64,000 nucleotides of DNA from Galbibacter pacificus (GCF_029603155.1 NZ_JAPMUA010000002.1:682001-746000); one strand, 5' to 3'. Positions 1-10,378 are shown, numbered from the stretch's first letter. Translations and numbers: made by a program. Notes: generated by a model not told the origin, from the letters alone.

Positions 1-338
1 TCATGTATATTGATAGCACCTGGTTGAATAGTATCTTTATTTAAAACAGAAAGACTTTTTGCCAATTTTGTATGATCGAAGGCCAGTTCTTGTCTATTTT
101 TTGAGGCGTTTACCTTTATATACTCATCTCCTTTTTCTGTTTTGTTGACATACCAAAATAGATTGTCATCTTGCCAATGAAAATCTGTTGGCGCATTATA
201 TACTTTATCCCTAAACAGCGTATCTACAGCCACAGATCTTTTATAATCGGCAATTGATCCTTGGGCATTTGTCCAAAAAGATGTAAAAAGTGTTATTATA
301 ACACATATTTTGCGGGCACAAGTTTTTATTGTATACAT
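1..338 (-). CDS. S9 family peptidase, dipeptidyl-peptidase IV type (5' part only)
   Basis: The reading frame runs off the left edge, so only about the first 112 residues are present. After a hydrophobic signal peptide ending near TNAQ comes a segment with LFRDKVYNAPTDFHW, the start of the beta-propeller typical of bacterial DPP IV enzymes. The family removes Xaa-Pro dipeptides from peptide N-termini in the periplasm; the serine-protease domain would lie outside the window. Four in-frame ATG codons (365, 356, 344, 338 on the minus strand) could start it; 338 leaves the cleanest signal peptide. Family call is from pattern memory, not a search. Confidence 0.7.
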   Translation of the reverse strand, partial: MYTIKTCARKICVIITLFTSFWTNAQGSIADYKRSVAVDTLFRDKVYNAPTDFHWQDDNLFWYVNKTEKGDEYIKVNASKNRQELAFDHTKLAKSLSVLNKDTIQPGAINIH

Positions 339-581
339 AAGCATAAAACTATGCATAAAATGCATAAGAAGTTTGAAGAATATTAGCAAAAAGTCATACT
401 ATCTTAACCGTTGAAACTCTAATTGTAAGTTTGATGAGGTATTCTGGTATTATAATTTTGAACATATAAATGCTTTTTTTCTACATCTGAGTCAATAATT
501 AACCATTATCAATAGTATATTACCCAAATATGACATATGATTCCTTTTTTTGATTAATATTGTTTTAAATACAACCTATAA

Positions 582-1424
582 ATGAAAGTCCTCCCGTTTA
601 AGATACCAAAACCCGAGCAAGAAGCATTGGTATACCAAGAAGACCATGAAGTGGTTTTTTACGACCAATTGCACCAACATGAAGAAATCCAGATTAGCTT
701 TATTTTAAAAGGTAGCGGGACTTTGGTTGTTGGAGATTCTATTAACACCTACCATAAAAACGATATTTTGGTTATTGGGGGCAATGTTCCGCATGTATTT
801 AAAAGTGATGTTGAAGCCTCTGACATGTCTATTATGTACACGCTATTTTTTACCAAAAACGCTTTTGGAAAGGAGTTTTTCCATATTAGCGACATGGAGA
901 CTGCAAAAGATTTTTTTACAAACGCAGCATACGGCATGAAAATTTCGGAGGATCATAAAAAGATTGTCAAAATCTTCAAAAAATTACAATACCAGAGTAA
1001 AATAGAGCGCATTGCCTCTCTTTTAAAAATAATAAACCAAATTATAGCCATTGAGCACGCTCCACTTTCTTCTTTTATATACGGAAAAAAATATACCGAC
1101 GACGAAGGAAAGCGTATGCGTGCCGTTTTTGAACATGCCATGGAAAACTACCACAACCAAATAACCTTAGAAGAAGTGGCCGATAAGGCCAATATGACCA
1201 AAAATGCGTTTTGTAGGTATTTTAAAAAGCGTACCAATAAAACCTTTTTTCAGTTTTTAATTGAAATACGTATTGAAAACGCCTGTAAACTTCTTTTTAG
1301 GAACAAAGAAATGTCTATTGCCACTGTTTCTGAGCTTTGTGGTTTTCAGAACATTACAAACTTTAACAGAAAATTTAAAGAACTTAAAGGTATAACGCCT
1401 TCTCAATACAGAACCCAATATTAA
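582..1424 (+). CDS. AraC family transcriptional regulator
   Basis: A 280-residue two-domain regulator. Residues about 20-90 form a cupin-like sugar-sensing domain (HQHEEIQISFILKGSGTLVV...GNVPHVF), and residues about 175-280 form the double helix-turn-helix DNA-binding domain (ITLEEVADKANMTKNAFCRYFKK, then IATVSELCGFQNITNFNRKFK and the closing GITPSQYR). It converges on the susD/susC pair, so it could control that locus, the DPP IV gene behind it, or both; the target is inferred from position only. Start chosen at the ATG 582 because the cupin begins soon after it. Confidence 0.9.
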   Translation: MKVLPFKIPKPEQEALVYQEDHEVVFYDQLHQHEEIQISFILKGSGTLVVGDSINTYHKNDILVIGGNVPHVFKSDVEASDMSIMYTLFFTKNAFGKEFFHISDMETAKDFFTNAAYGMKISEDHKKIVKIFKKLQYQSKIERIASLLKIINQIIAIEHAPLSSFIYGKKYTDDEGKRMRAVFEHAMENYHNQITLEEVADKANMTKNAFCRYFKKRTNKTFFQFLIEIRIENACKLLFRNKEMSIATVSELCGFQNITNFNRKFKELKGITPSQYRTQY

Positions 1425-1440
1425 ACGTTTATTTAATGCA

Positions 1441-1467
1441 AAAAGACGGATGAAACATCCGCCTTTT
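1441..1467. terminator. bidirectional terminator between araC and susD
   Basis: A 12-base arm (AAAAGACGGATG) faces CATCCGCCTTTT across a 3-base loop, with one mismatch. A-rich and T-rich flanks on both sides let it end transcription from both converging genes. Confidence 0.75.
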
Positions 1468-1508
1468 GGAGTGAAAAATCTACTTAAACTAACTCAATTA
1501 TTATAAAA

Positions 1509-3107
1509 TTAATATCCCGGGTTTTGTTTTAGGTTTGAATTGGTATTTAATTCTTCCAGACCTATAGGAAAAATAATGGTATGATCGCCTTGCGGTGTAT
1601 GGTTGTACCAGTTCTTGGTTTGAAATACCCCAAAACGGATTAAGTCGGTTCTTCGGTGTGCCTCGGCAGCAAATTCCCAGCCCAGCTCATCTAGAAAACG
1701 ACCGTATTGCACCGGCGATTGATTGCCCGGGGCATCAATGCTTCCATCTTCTGCCAAGGTTCCGTATTCTACTGTGGTATTGCCTTCCAGTTCTGCACCC
1801 GTTACATTGGCATCAGCCGGACTGTTGAAAGAACGCATGCGTACATCTGTTACAATTTGAGCGGCTTCCCCACTTTGCCCGGTTCTCAACAAACTTTCGG
1901 CTTTCATCATTAATACTTCGGTGTAACGTAAAAAAGGAAAGTCATTATTAAGTGCGCCTGTGGCTCCCGGTTCAATTTCGTATTTGCCACAACGGAAACC
2001 ATCGGTAAAATCGCAATTGAATATACTAGGCATTTCCTTCACCAAGGTCATAACCACGCTACCATCTGTAGCGTTTAGCTGGTCGCCCATTAGCCAAGTG
2101 TCTGCCAATCTATTATCGGTAGCTTCATAACTATCAATAAATTGCGGGTTACAACTGGAGCCGCCCCATGGTTGGGCTTCCATATCGAACACCAAACGAT
2201 GATCTGGCAACAGCATCTTCATATGTGCACTCCATTCCTGCGCATATATTTGATCGTAAGGAACTGCAAAAACCATTTCGGGGTTTCCTTCATTTTGGGC
2301 ACTAAATATATCTCGGTAATTATCTGAAAGTGTGAATTCCTGACTGTTAATTATTTCATTGCAGGCTGCAATACATTTTTCCCATTGCGGCGTTCCGGTA
2401 TAGACTTCGGCATTTAAATATACTTTTGCCAATACGTGATAAGCCGCCCATTTTGTCATACGTCCATATGTAGAGCCGTCAACGGTTTCTGTTAACGAAG
2501 GAATGATTTCTGTTAGCTCGGATACAATAAAATCGTACACTTCCTGACGTGTGTTCTGTGTTGGAATTTCGTCGCTATAACTAGCAATAATGGGCACGTT
2601 GCCATGAGTATCTATCAACATAGAATAATACAAAGCCCTTAAAGCCCTCATTTCTGCAATAATGCTAGCTGCCTGTTCTTCTGAAACGGGCAGGTTTCCA
2701 GATTCTATCTGTAAAATTACCCTATTGGCACTATTGATACCATTAAAACAAGTAATCCATGTATTTCTGGGCTGCCATTGGGTATTATCCCATTGATGGA
2801 AGTGCATACGTTTATATGTTCCGCCATCGTCCCAACCGTTGGGTCTTGTGGGGGTTACAATCATATCGGCAGGTTCTTCCTGAACATCAAAATATCCTTG
2901 CCAACCCATAATAAATCTTAATGGCGTATAAGCCGAAGCCATTACTGCAACGATATCGGAGTCGGCCGGAACAAAAGAATCTTCGGTAACTTCTGAAAAT
3001 ACTTCTTCATCTAAATTGGTGCACCCTATAGTTGTACAAGAAACGATTAGTGCAAGAGCCAAAAATTTTATGATAGAAGGAGTTAAATAACTTGTTATAT
3101 TTTTCAT
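1509..3107 (-). CDS. SusD/RagB family nutrient-binding outer-membrane lipoprotein
   Basis: A 532-residue surface lipoprotein that captures oligomers and passes them to its SusC partner. The N-terminal signal ends in a lipobox-like VSCTTIGC followed by an N-terminal SusD domain (LDEEVF motif), TPR-like helices in the first half (RALRALYYSMLIDTHGNVPI), and the C-terminal family block (FPFLRYTEVLMMKAESLLR; GWEFAAEAHRRTDLIRFG). It lies 11 bases after susC and is cotranscribed with it. Substrate cannot be read from sequence; the neighbouring GH97 gene hints at an alpha-linked sugar. Length is normal. Confidence 0.95.
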   Translation of the reverse strand: MKNITSYLTPSIIKFLALALIVSCTTIGCTNLDEEVFSEVTEDSFVPADSDIVAVMASAYTPLRFIMGWQGYFDVQEEPADMIVTPTRPNGWDDGGTYKRMHFHQWDNTQWQPRNTWITCFNGINSANRVILQIESGNLPVSEEQAASIIAEMRALRALYYSMLIDTHGNVPIIASYSDEIPTQNTRQEVYDFIVSELTEIIPSLTETVDGSTYGRMTKWAAYHVLAKVYLNAEVYTGTPQWEKCIAACNEIINSQEFTLSDNYRDIFSAQNEGNPEMVFAVPYDQIYAQEWSAHMKMLLPDHRLVFDMEAQPWGGSSCNPQFIDSYEATDNRLADTWLMGDQLNATDGSVVMTLVKEMPSIFNCDFTDGFRCGKYEIEPGATGALNNDFPFLRYTEVLMMKAESLLRTGQSGEAAQIVTDVRMRSFNSPADANVTGAELEGNTTVEYGTLAEDGSIDAPGNQSPVQYGRFLDELGWEFAAEAHRRTDLIRFGVFQTKNWYNHTPQGDHTIIFPIGLEELNTNSNLKQNPGY

Positions 3108-3118
3108 CGTTTTAAATT

Positions 3119-6115
3119 TTATAATGTGAAATTAATTCCTAGTGTAAAGGTTCTTGTAGAAGGATATTTGTCCCGCTCGTCGTTGCCTGGTGCAAGTCCA
3201 TCCCTATTCACTTCTGGGTCTATCCCCTTGTATTTGGTAAAAGTAGCAAGGTTGAGTCCCGAAAAGTAGATCCGGAAACTATCGGTAAATTTAAGTGCAT
3301 CCTTTGGCAAGGTATACCCCAGGGTAACATTGTCTATTTTTAAAAAATCGCCGTCTTCCACATAATAGCTTACATACCGCTGTACATCGTTTAAAACAGC
3401 TTTTCCGTATACTTCATCAAAAGCAGAATCCAGTACATTGTAGCTCACTGTTGGGTTTTCGTAGAACATGCGGGAGAAGTTCAGGATTTGATAATCCATT
3501 GCCCCGCGTAAATTAATGTTGAAGTCCCAGTTTTTATACCTTACTGTATTGTTCCAACTGTAATAAGCGGTTGGAAGCCCGTTTCCTAAAACCTGTCTGT
3601 CTTCGGTAGTAGCCTCGGTGGCTGGGATAATGTCGCCTTCGGGAGTTTCAATAAGGAAAATTCCCTCATCCGTGATGTCCACACTTTTTAAACCGAAGAA
3701 ATTCCCGATAGGCTCTCCTTCTTTTACCCGGTGTGTTTCAATTTGAATGGGCTCTCCGGTATATCCTTGATCAAAGAAATCGTTGGTTAGCTGAAATTCA
3801 TCATTAGACAACGAAATAACTTCGTTTGTGTTTTTTGAATAAGTAAAATTGGCGGTCCATGTAAAATTTTCCGTTTGGAACGGTATTACGTTCAGCAAAA
3901 CTTCCAAACCAGAGTTTTCCAGCTCGGCAACATTTGCAGCTATGGTTCCGTAAAAATATGGAGGTGTTGGTACGCTATAATCATACAAGGCGCCTTCTGT
4001 CCTTCTTCTATAATAATCGATAGCACCGCTTATACGGCTATTTAAAAAGCCAAAATCCAGCCCGAAGTTGAGTTCTTTTTTCTTTTCCCACCGTAAGTTC
4101 GGGTTGGCGTTTCTAGAAGGCACCAACTCACGTATCCAGTTTCCGTTGTTTAAAAAGTAATCGCCATAAGTTAGCCCACTTAAAGATTGGTAATTTTCTC
4201 CTGCATTAATCCCGGTAATACCGTAACCTGCACGAAGTTTTAAATTGTCTACCCAGTCAACATTTTCCATGAAAGCCTCTTGGTCTATGCGCCATCCGGC
4301 GGAAATTCCCGGGAAATTCCCCCATTTATTGTCTTCTCCAAAACGGGAAGAACCTTCGTGGCGTAAACTGGCAAGCAACAAATAACGATCATCATAATTA
4401 TAAGTTACCCGCCCAAAGAAAGCGATTAATTTATCTGAATATTTATCGCTTCCCATTCCGGCTTCACCAAGTTGCAAGCCTTGTCCGGAACCAATATTGT
4501 TATAGGTAAAACCATCTGTTGGGAAACGCCTGTTGGTTGCCCAAAAGCCTTCGGTTACATTATCTTCATAATTGTACCCAGCCAAACCTGTTACGGTATG
4601 CTTGCCAAAAGTTTGTTTATAATCGAGCGTTAATTGCCCGTAATTTCCCCTATAATCATTTGTGCCCCTTGATGCAAAACCGTCTTGTGCATATTTTACA
4701 GTAGAAACATGGTTTTTGGTTTGATAAAAACCACGGATGTTCGAGTTCCCTTTTCGTGTATAAAGTCCTTTTAAGGTGAGGTTATCATTAAAATCGTAAC
4801 TCATGCTAAAATCGAAACGTACATTTCTATAACGGTTCTCCCCAATGGTTTCTTCAATATAGCCTACAGGATTATCGTAAAAATAAACATCCCTTTCGTA
4901 CCAATTTCCATTTTCGTCATAAATTGGTTCGGTGGGATTGCGTATAATGGCCTGTCTGTATATGTAAGGATCGAAACTGGTGCCATCGCCAAGGGCATTG
5001 TATACCTGTTCACTGGCGATCATGGCTATATTTGTTTTCAATTTATTATCGAACATGGCATGGTTAACACTAATCCGACCCGTGTATTTCTCTGTTTCAG
5101 ATTTAAGAAATATTCCTTCCAAATCACGGTAATTTATAGAAGCTGTAATATTGGTAGCATCGTTCCCTCCTCTAAAAATCACGTTATGTACCTGGCTAAG
5201 TGCATCTCTGGTAATTTCATCGAGCCAATCGGTATCAGATCCAAAATCTTGCAGGTTTGCCCCCACAAAACTATAGCCTTCGGCATACTTTTGCCGTAAT
5301 TCATCGGCATCAAGAAAATCCATCTGCCTTGCTATAGTAGACAAAGAAGAATACCCATTGTATTCTATGGTAGGTTTGGCATTGTAATTCCCTTTTTTGG
5401 TGGTAATGATAATAACGCCATTGGTTCCCCTTGTACCGTATATTGCAGTAGCAGAACCATCTTTTAAAACATCAATAGACTCAATATCTTCCGGGGCTAC
5501 AGTGCTTAAGCTCCCAGGAACGCCATCTACCAAAACTAGCGGATCGGTACCCCCGGTAAGCGATGAAATACCCCTTAATTTTACCTGAGACCCTTGTGTT
5601 GGGTCTCCGGAAGGCGCAGAAATGGTCAATCCGGCAACTTTACCCTGAATAAGTTGTGCGGCATCTTTTACGTTCCCCTGTACAAAATCTTCAGATTTTA
5701 CCGTTGCAACAGCGCTGGTTACATCGGCCTTTTTCTGGGTACCATAACCTATGACCACCACTTCGTCCAGTTCCTGTAAATTATCTTTTAAAATAATATC
5801 GAGTGAAGTTTTATTTCCAATTGGGGCTTCATAAGTTTCAAAACCAATATATGACACCACAATGGTTGAATTGGCAGCACTTACATTTAGTTGAAAATTC
5901 CCATCAAAATCGGTTACAACCCCGTTTGAAGTATTTTTTTCTGAAACCGATGCCCCAGCTATGGGAATCCCGTTTTCGTCTCTTACAATTCCCTTTATAT
6001 TTTGTTGTGAAAAAGAAGAAAAAGAGGTCAAAAAGAAAGCCAGTACGTAAAGCAATTTGTATTTGTTAAAATTACTTCCATGTATAGCTCCAATGGATGA
6101 ATTGGTTTGTTCCAT
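3119..6115 (-). CDS. SusC/RagA family TonB-dependent transporter
   Basis: A 998-residue outer-membrane beta-barrel that imports oligomers using TonB energy. After the signal peptide there is a carboxypeptidase-regulatory-like domain (NIKGIVRDENGIPIAGASV, residues about 38-110), the TonB box region (ELDEVVVIGYGTQKK), a plug with the SusC motif PLVLVDGVPG and ATAIYGTRGTNGVIIITTKKG, then the barrel ending in aromatic/hydrophobic residues (LGINFTL). There is no secretin/TonB N-terminal signalling domain, so control is likely through AraC or another cytoplasmic regulator rather than anti-sigma signalling. First gene of the susC-susD unit; its upstream region holds a palindrome at 6202-6216. Confidence 0.95.
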   Translation of the reverse strand: MEQTNSSIGAIHGSNFNKYKLLYVLAFFLTSFSSFSQQNIKGIVRDENGIPIAGASVSEKNTSNGVVTDFDGNFQLNVSAANSTIVVSYIGFETYEAPIGNKTSLDIILKDNLQELDEVVVIGYGTQKKADVTSAVATVKSEDFVQGNVKDAAQLIQGKVAGLTISAPSGDPTQGSQVKLRGISSLTGGTDPLVLVDGVPGSLSTVAPEDIESIDVLKDGSATAIYGTRGTNGVIIITTKKGNYNAKPTIEYNGYSSLSTIARQMDFLDADELRQKYAEGYSFVGANLQDFGSDTDWLDEITRDALSQVHNVIFRGGNDATNITASINYRDLEGIFLKSETEKYTGRISVNHAMFDNKLKTNIAMIASEQVYNALGDGTSFDPYIYRQAIIRNPTEPIYDENGNWYERDVYFYDNPVGYIEETIGENRYRNVRFDFSMSYDFNDNLTLKGLYTRKGNSNIRGFYQTKNHVSTVKYAQDGFASRGTNDYRGNYGQLTLDYKQTFGKHTVTGLAGYNYEDNVTEGFWATNRRFPTDGFTYNNIGSGQGLQLGEAGMGSDKYSDKLIAFFGRVTYNYDDRYLLLASLRHEGSSRFGEDNKWGNFPGISAGWRIDQEAFMENVDWVDNLKLRAGYGITGINAGENYQSLSGLTYGDYFLNNGNWIRELVPSRNANPNLRWEKKKELNFGLDFGFLNSRISGAIDYYRRRTEGALYDYSVPTPPYFYGTIAANVAELENSGLEVLLNVIPFQTENFTWTANFTYSKNTNEVISLSNDEFQLTNDFFDQGYTGEPIQIETHRVKEGEPIGNFFGLKSVDITDEGIFLIETPEGDIIPATEATTEDRQVLGNGLPTAYYSWNNTVRYKNWDFNINLRGAMDYQILNFSRMFYENPTVSYNVLDSAFDEVYGKAVLNDVQRYVSYYVEDGDFLKIDNVTLGYTLPKDALKFTDSFRIYFSGLNLATFTKYKGIDPEVNRDGLAPGNDERDKYPSTRTFTLGINFTL

Positions 6116-6469
6116 AATTAATAATTTTACTGGTTAAATTGTTAGTTTTTAAATAGATAAAACAACCTATGTGATGTACATAAACTGCTTTTTCTTATTA
6201 CGTGTTAGTTTAACACTTGTAAAATTATGACTATAAATGTTAAAGAATATTTAAATATTAGCATATACTAATACTATATTATCTAATACTTAAAGAAAGA
6301 CATGTAAAATAGAAGAAAATACATTAATATATATTAAAAAAAAGAAATATCTCAAAGTAAAAAATAAGCTGATAATATTTTATTAGCATTGGTTAATATT
6401 GACCGTGTTTTATATAAACCCAAACATTATATTTACAATTTCCGGCACACTTAAACCAATTTACATTAA
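6116..6469. promoter_or_regulatory. divergent intergenic region of susC and M61 peptidase, with palindrome
   Basis: 354 bases without a gene between two divergent genes, so it must hold both promoters. The clear element is a 6-base-arm palindrome GTGTTA-GTT-TAACAC at 6202-6216, about 90 bases before the susC start, a plausible operator. A TATATTTA box at 6428-6435 resembles the -7 element of this phylum, 35 bases before the M61 start, but no well-spaced -33 TTG is present. The rest is AT-rich without further structure that I can see. Confidence 0.4.
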
Positions 6470-8023
6470 ATGAAGAAACCTTATTACCTCCTGATATTCC
6501 TTACAATTATTGCAAATAATTTAAGCGCTCAAAAAGGCAATATCTTAATTAATTATACGGTATCCATAATAGACCCTGAGCATCATACATTCCAAATGGA
6601 ACTTGAGTTAAAGGGTCTTGACAAAGATACCATACAACTTAAAATACCAAATTGGACACCGGGTTATTATCAATTTAAAGATTACGCATCGACCATAGAA
6701 AACATAAGTGCGGAGCGTAAAGATGGAACTGCCATTCTAGTTGAAAAAATCAACAAAAATACTTGGCAGATCATTAAAAAAGTACAGGATGCTATTTATA
6801 TAAAATACAATGTAAAAGCCGAAAAACAGTTTGTTGTCGATAGCTTTATGGATGCTACGCATGCATATATAATACCTGCAAACAATTTTTTGTACCCCGA
6901 AGGCTATTTAAACAATGAAGTACAAATAAATATCAACCGTGGAGAATCTATAAAATGGCACAACATTGCTACGGGCCTTACATTGGTAAACTCTAAAACA
7001 AGTACATACCGTGCAAAAAATTTCGATTTTTTATATGATTGTCCAATTTTAATTGGTAATCTAGACGAATTGCCTTCATTTGAAGTAAAAGGAATTCCCC
7101 ATAAATTTATAGGTTACAAACTTGGCGATTTTGATGGTGCAGATTTGATGAATAGGCTACAAAAAATAATTGAAGCCGCCGTGGACATTTTTGATGATAT
7201 TCCGTACAATCAATATACTTTTATCGGGATTGGGCCCGGTCGGGGTGGAATAGAGCACTTAAACACTACTACTGTAAGTTTTGACGGAAACCAGCTTACA
7301 TCGGAAGAAAGCATTAACCGTACCTTAAATTTCTTGGCACATGAATATTTCCACCATTACAATGCAAAAAGAATTAGACCATTCGAACTGGGCCCGTTTG
7401 ATTACGAAAATGGCAGTAAAACAAACCAGTTATGGATAGCCGAAGGCTTGACCGTTTACTATGAATATATAATATCGAAAAAATCGGGAATTATAGATAA
7501 ACAAATATTTTTCAACGACTTAGAATCACATATCAATGCAGTGGAAAGTAATCCCGGACGGAAACATCAATCTTTGGCTCAGGCCAGTTTTAATACATGG
7601 AAAGATGGCCCATTTGGAAACTTAAAAGATGAAAAAGGTAAAACCATTTCTTATTACGACAAAGGCCCCATTGTTGGGCTTTTCTTGGACTTTGCAATTA
7701 GAAACGCTACCCATAACGAGAAATCCCTTAACGATGTAATGAAAACATTGTATTGGAAATACTACAAAGAACTTAATAGGGGCTTTACCGAAGCAGAATT
7801 TCAAACTGTATGCGAAACCATTGCCGGGGTCTCACTAGCAAAAGAATTTGAATATGTTTATACCACCAAGGAATTGGACTATAACAAATATTTAAACTAT
7901 GCCGGCCTAAAAATTGAAAAATCCAGTGATGCAAATGGTAAGGTCGCACTTTATAGGATCAAGGAAATAAAACAACCGTCAGCGCTTCAGAAAAAAATAC
8001 AAGGTGCATGGTTGCAACAATAA
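6470..8023 (+). CDS. M61 family (glycyl aminopeptidase-like) metallopeptidase
   Basis: A 517-residue secreted zinc peptidase. A signal peptide ends near NNLSAQ; an N-terminal beta domain has the family's LKIPNWTPGYYQFKDYA motif; the catalytic domain shows the zinc site LAHEYFHHYNAKRIRP (HExxH) and the downstream glutamate in WIAEGLTVYYEY. The family cuts N-terminal Gly or Ala residues. Typical members are about 600 residues with a C-terminal PDZ domain; this one ends right after the catalytic helices, so the PDZ appears to be absent. It converges on GH97 and stands alone. Confidence 0.9.
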   Translation: MKKPYYLLIFLTIIANNLSAQKGNILINYTVSIIDPEHHTFQMELELKGLDKDTIQLKIPNWTPGYYQFKDYASTIENISAERKDGTAILVEKINKNTWQIIKKVQDAIYIKYNVKAEKQFVVDSFMDATHAYIIPANNFLYPEGYLNNEVQININRGESIKWHNIATGLTLVNSKTSTYRAKNFDFLYDCPILIGNLDELPSFEVKGIPHKFIGYKLGDFDGADLMNRLQKIIEAAVDIFDDIPYNQYTFIGIGPGRGGIEHLNTTTVSFDGNQLTSEESINRTLNFLAHEYFHHYNAKRIRPFELGPFDYENGSKTNQLWIAEGLTVYYEYIISKKSGIIDKQIFFNDLESHINAVESNPGRKHQSLAQASFNTWKDGPFGNLKDEKGKTISYYDKGPIVGLFLDFAIRNATHNEKSLNDVMKTLYWKYYKELNRGFTEAEFQTVCETIAGVSLAKEFEYVYTTKELDYNKYLNYAGLKIEKSSDANGKVALYRIKEIKQPSALQKKIQGAWLQQ

Positions 8024-8070
8024 CCATACACCTTCTGTTTTGTCTATTTTATTTTTATACCGAAAACCAA

Positions 8071-10023
8071 TTATTCAGGCGAGATAACCCCTATCCAACC
8101 ACCCCCAGAATGCATGGAAATATCCAATCCGTCGGTTGATGAGATTGTTTGTTTTTTAACCGAATAGTCTTTGGCAACTTTATCAGAATTTATGCCATCT
8201 TCAAACCAAACAATGTTGTATTTCTTTTTTGAATCTAAAAAGGACATGTCTATTTTAAAGTCGCGCGGGGTTTCATCGGTTAGTCCGGCCACATACCAGG
8301 TGTCTTTATTCTTTCTGGCCAAGACTAAATAGTCTGAAATTTTTGCTTCGATCACCTTTGTATCTTCCCATGTGGTTGGTATTCTGGATATAAACCCGGT
8401 ACTTTCTGGATTGTTGTAATAATTGGACGGGCTGTCTGCCAGCATTTGCAAAGGGGCCTCGAACATTACATATAGGGCCATTTGGTGGGCACGGGTACCC
8501 AATGTCATTGGCCTGTTAAAGCGAACGGCATAATTATCTTGATGTGCATTGTCCATACCACCTGGCGTATAATCCATTATCCCGGCAGTCATTCTTGTAA
8601 AGGGAAGGGTTAGGTCGTGCTCTGGTGTAATTTTATCGGTCCATTTATTATTTTCCAATCCTTTTACGGCTTCATAATTAATTATGTTCGGGTAAGCCCT
8701 GCGCATGCCCGATGGCTTCATTCCTCCATGATAATCTACTAGTAAATGGTGCTCGGCAGCCGTTTTGGCCAAACGCTCGTAAAAATTTGTTACGTATTGG
8801 TCGGCTCTTTGTATAAAATCGACCTTTACCCCTTTTATCCCCCATTTTTCGTACTGGGTTAAAAGGGCTTCCATATTGCTGTCTAAAGGCCGCCATAGGC
8901 TCCAAAGTATAATGCCCACATTTTTTTTCTTGGCATAAGCCGTTAAAGATTCCATGTCTATATCCGGGTTGGGCTCCATTACATTTAAAGTAGATTTAGA
9001 CCATCCTTCGTCCAATATTATGTACTCCAAACCAAATTCAGCGGCAAAATCTATGTAATATTTATAGGTCTGTGTATTTAAACCACTTTTAAAGGGCACA
9101 TTGTAAACATTGTTTGCATTCCACCAGTCCCATGCTACTTTTCCGGGTTTTATCCATGTAGTATCTTTTATTTTTAAAGGTGATGCCAACTGGTAGACCA
9201 AATTATTTTCTACTATTTGCTTGTCGTTTTCCGAAATCATAAACAAACGCCAAGGAAAAGTCCTTGCCCCGGAAGTTTTTGCAATATATGGAGCCGCTTC
9301 TTTTATTTTCTCCAACCGGTCCTGATCTTCTTTTAGTGGTTCGGTGCTTAAAACATAGTTGGGAAACAAGCTTTTAAATCCTTTTTCTGATTTTTCTAAA
9401 AACAGGTTTGGGTAATCGTATAAATCTGCCTCTGTTATGGATACACTCTCGCCCCGTTTATTGGTGAAAAGTGTTGGTAGTGCCGCAATTGTTTTAGGTT
9501 TTATTTCTGAAACTTGTGTTTTTGTGTAGTAATTTTCAAAATGCGAAATCAATTGTTTTTCTTCAGGTAAATAGCATTGATAATCTGACGGGAAAGAAAC
9601 ATCTATGCCTTCGTCCATTACTTCATCATTGCCTTTAAGTTTGGAAACAAAACGGTATGCTACACCATTGTTGTATGCCCGGACCTCAAAATTAAAATCA
9701 TCGTAATTTAAGGTAAGTAAGTTATAATGATCCGTAATCCTGCTGGATTTGGTAGGCACAATGGCAGTAATTTCATTGCTGATTTCTTCAACGTTACTAT
9801 CGTTAGGCTCTTTACCCTGTCCAAAAGTTTTTCCGGAAGCAAACTTCATTTTCGGACTAATATTTTCAACCAAAACATTTCCGTTAAGGTAAATCTTTAA
9901 ATTAAGGCCTTTCTCGTGTGTTACAGCTACTTTAATGTGGGTGTTTGGGGAACTGAGGTTCTGCTGGGCAGCGACTGAACCTATAAAAAGCCACCCAAAA
10001 AGGCAGCATAAAAGTGTTTTCAT
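8071..10023 (-). CDS. GH97 family glycoside hydrolase, probably retaining alpha-galactosidase type
   Basis: A 650-residue periplasmic enzyme with signal peptide (GSVAAQ), N-terminal GH97 beta-sandwich (residues about 25-280), (beta/alpha)8 catalytic domain (about 290-560; YIILDEGWS, GIILWSLWRP) and C-terminal beta domain. In GH97 the residue in the strand-4 KVDF motif separates mechanisms: an Asp (here D402) serves as nucleophile in retaining alpha-galactosidases, whereas inverting SusB-type alpha-glucosidases lack it. The length also fits the shorter alpha-galactosidase group better than SusB. E451 or E457 is the likely acid/base. This assignment is from family knowledge, unverified by alignment. 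It would process sugar delivered by the nearby SusCD pair. Confidence 0.85.
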   Translation of the reverse strand: MKTLLCCLFGWLFIGSVAAQQNLSSPNTHIKVAVTHEKGLNLKIYLNGNVLVENISPKMKFASGKTFGQGKEPNDSNVEEISNEITAIVPTKSSRITDHYNLLTLNYDDFNFEVRAYNNGVAYRFVSKLKGNDEVMDEGIDVSFPSDYQCYLPEEKQLISHFENYYTKTQVSEIKPKTIAALPTLFTNKRGESVSITEADLYDYPNLFLEKSEKGFKSLFPNYVLSTEPLKEDQDRLEKIKEAAPYIAKTSGARTFPWRLFMISENDKQIVENNLVYQLASPLKIKDTTWIKPGKVAWDWWNANNVYNVPFKSGLNTQTYKYYIDFAAEFGLEYIILDEGWSKSTLNVMEPNPDIDMESLTAYAKKKNVGIILWSLWRPLDSNMEALLTQYEKWGIKGVKVDFIQRADQYVTNFYERLAKTAAEHHLLVDYHGGMKPSGMRRAYPNIINYEAVKGLENNKWTDKITPEHDLTLPFTRMTAGIMDYTPGGMDNAHQDNYAVRFNRPMTLGTRAHQMALYVMFEAPLQMLADSPSNYYNNPESTGFISRIPTTWEDTKVIEAKISDYLVLARKNKDTWYVAGLTDETPRDFKIDMSFLDSKKKYNIVWFEDGINSDKVAKDYSVKKQTISSTDGLDISMHSGGGWIGVISPE

Positions 10024-10221
10024 TATAATTATAAGTTTTAAGTGTGGTTATTGGCTGGCTAAATTTATTAATTTTAAAATTAAACATTCAATATTTGCAT
10101 TGGTTTATATTTTTCATACCATGCCTCATGCTATACCCCACGACAAACAATTGTTGATTATCAGTTTATTAAATATTTTGAAAATATTTTAATAAGCTAC
10201 ATAATCTGTACGCACAAAAAA

Positions 10222-10354
10222 GAGGCTGTCTAAAAAGCTGTAAACCCTGATGTCATGCTGAGCCTGTCGAAGCATAATTCGCTGAATGTCAACAAGTATT
10301 CGACAAGCTCAGACTGACAAAACAAGTTTAAATAGGGCTTTTTAGACAGCTACC
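10222..10354. repeat. palindromic repeat element (MITE-like)
   Basis: About 130 bases form a large imperfect hairpin: perfect 14-base outer arms GCTGTCTAAAAAGC (10225-10238) and its complement (10337-10350), and inner arms around GAGCCTGTCGAA (10251-10271) and TTCGACAAGCTCAG (10299-10319) matching at 18 of 21 positions. Such TTCGACAAGCTCAG palindromes are widely scattered in flavobacterial genomes. It is the only clear structure in the 355-base gap between GH97 and katG and may also end katG transcription. Confidence 0.7.
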
Positions 10355-10378
10355 TTTTCATAATTGTTTTTTAATAAA

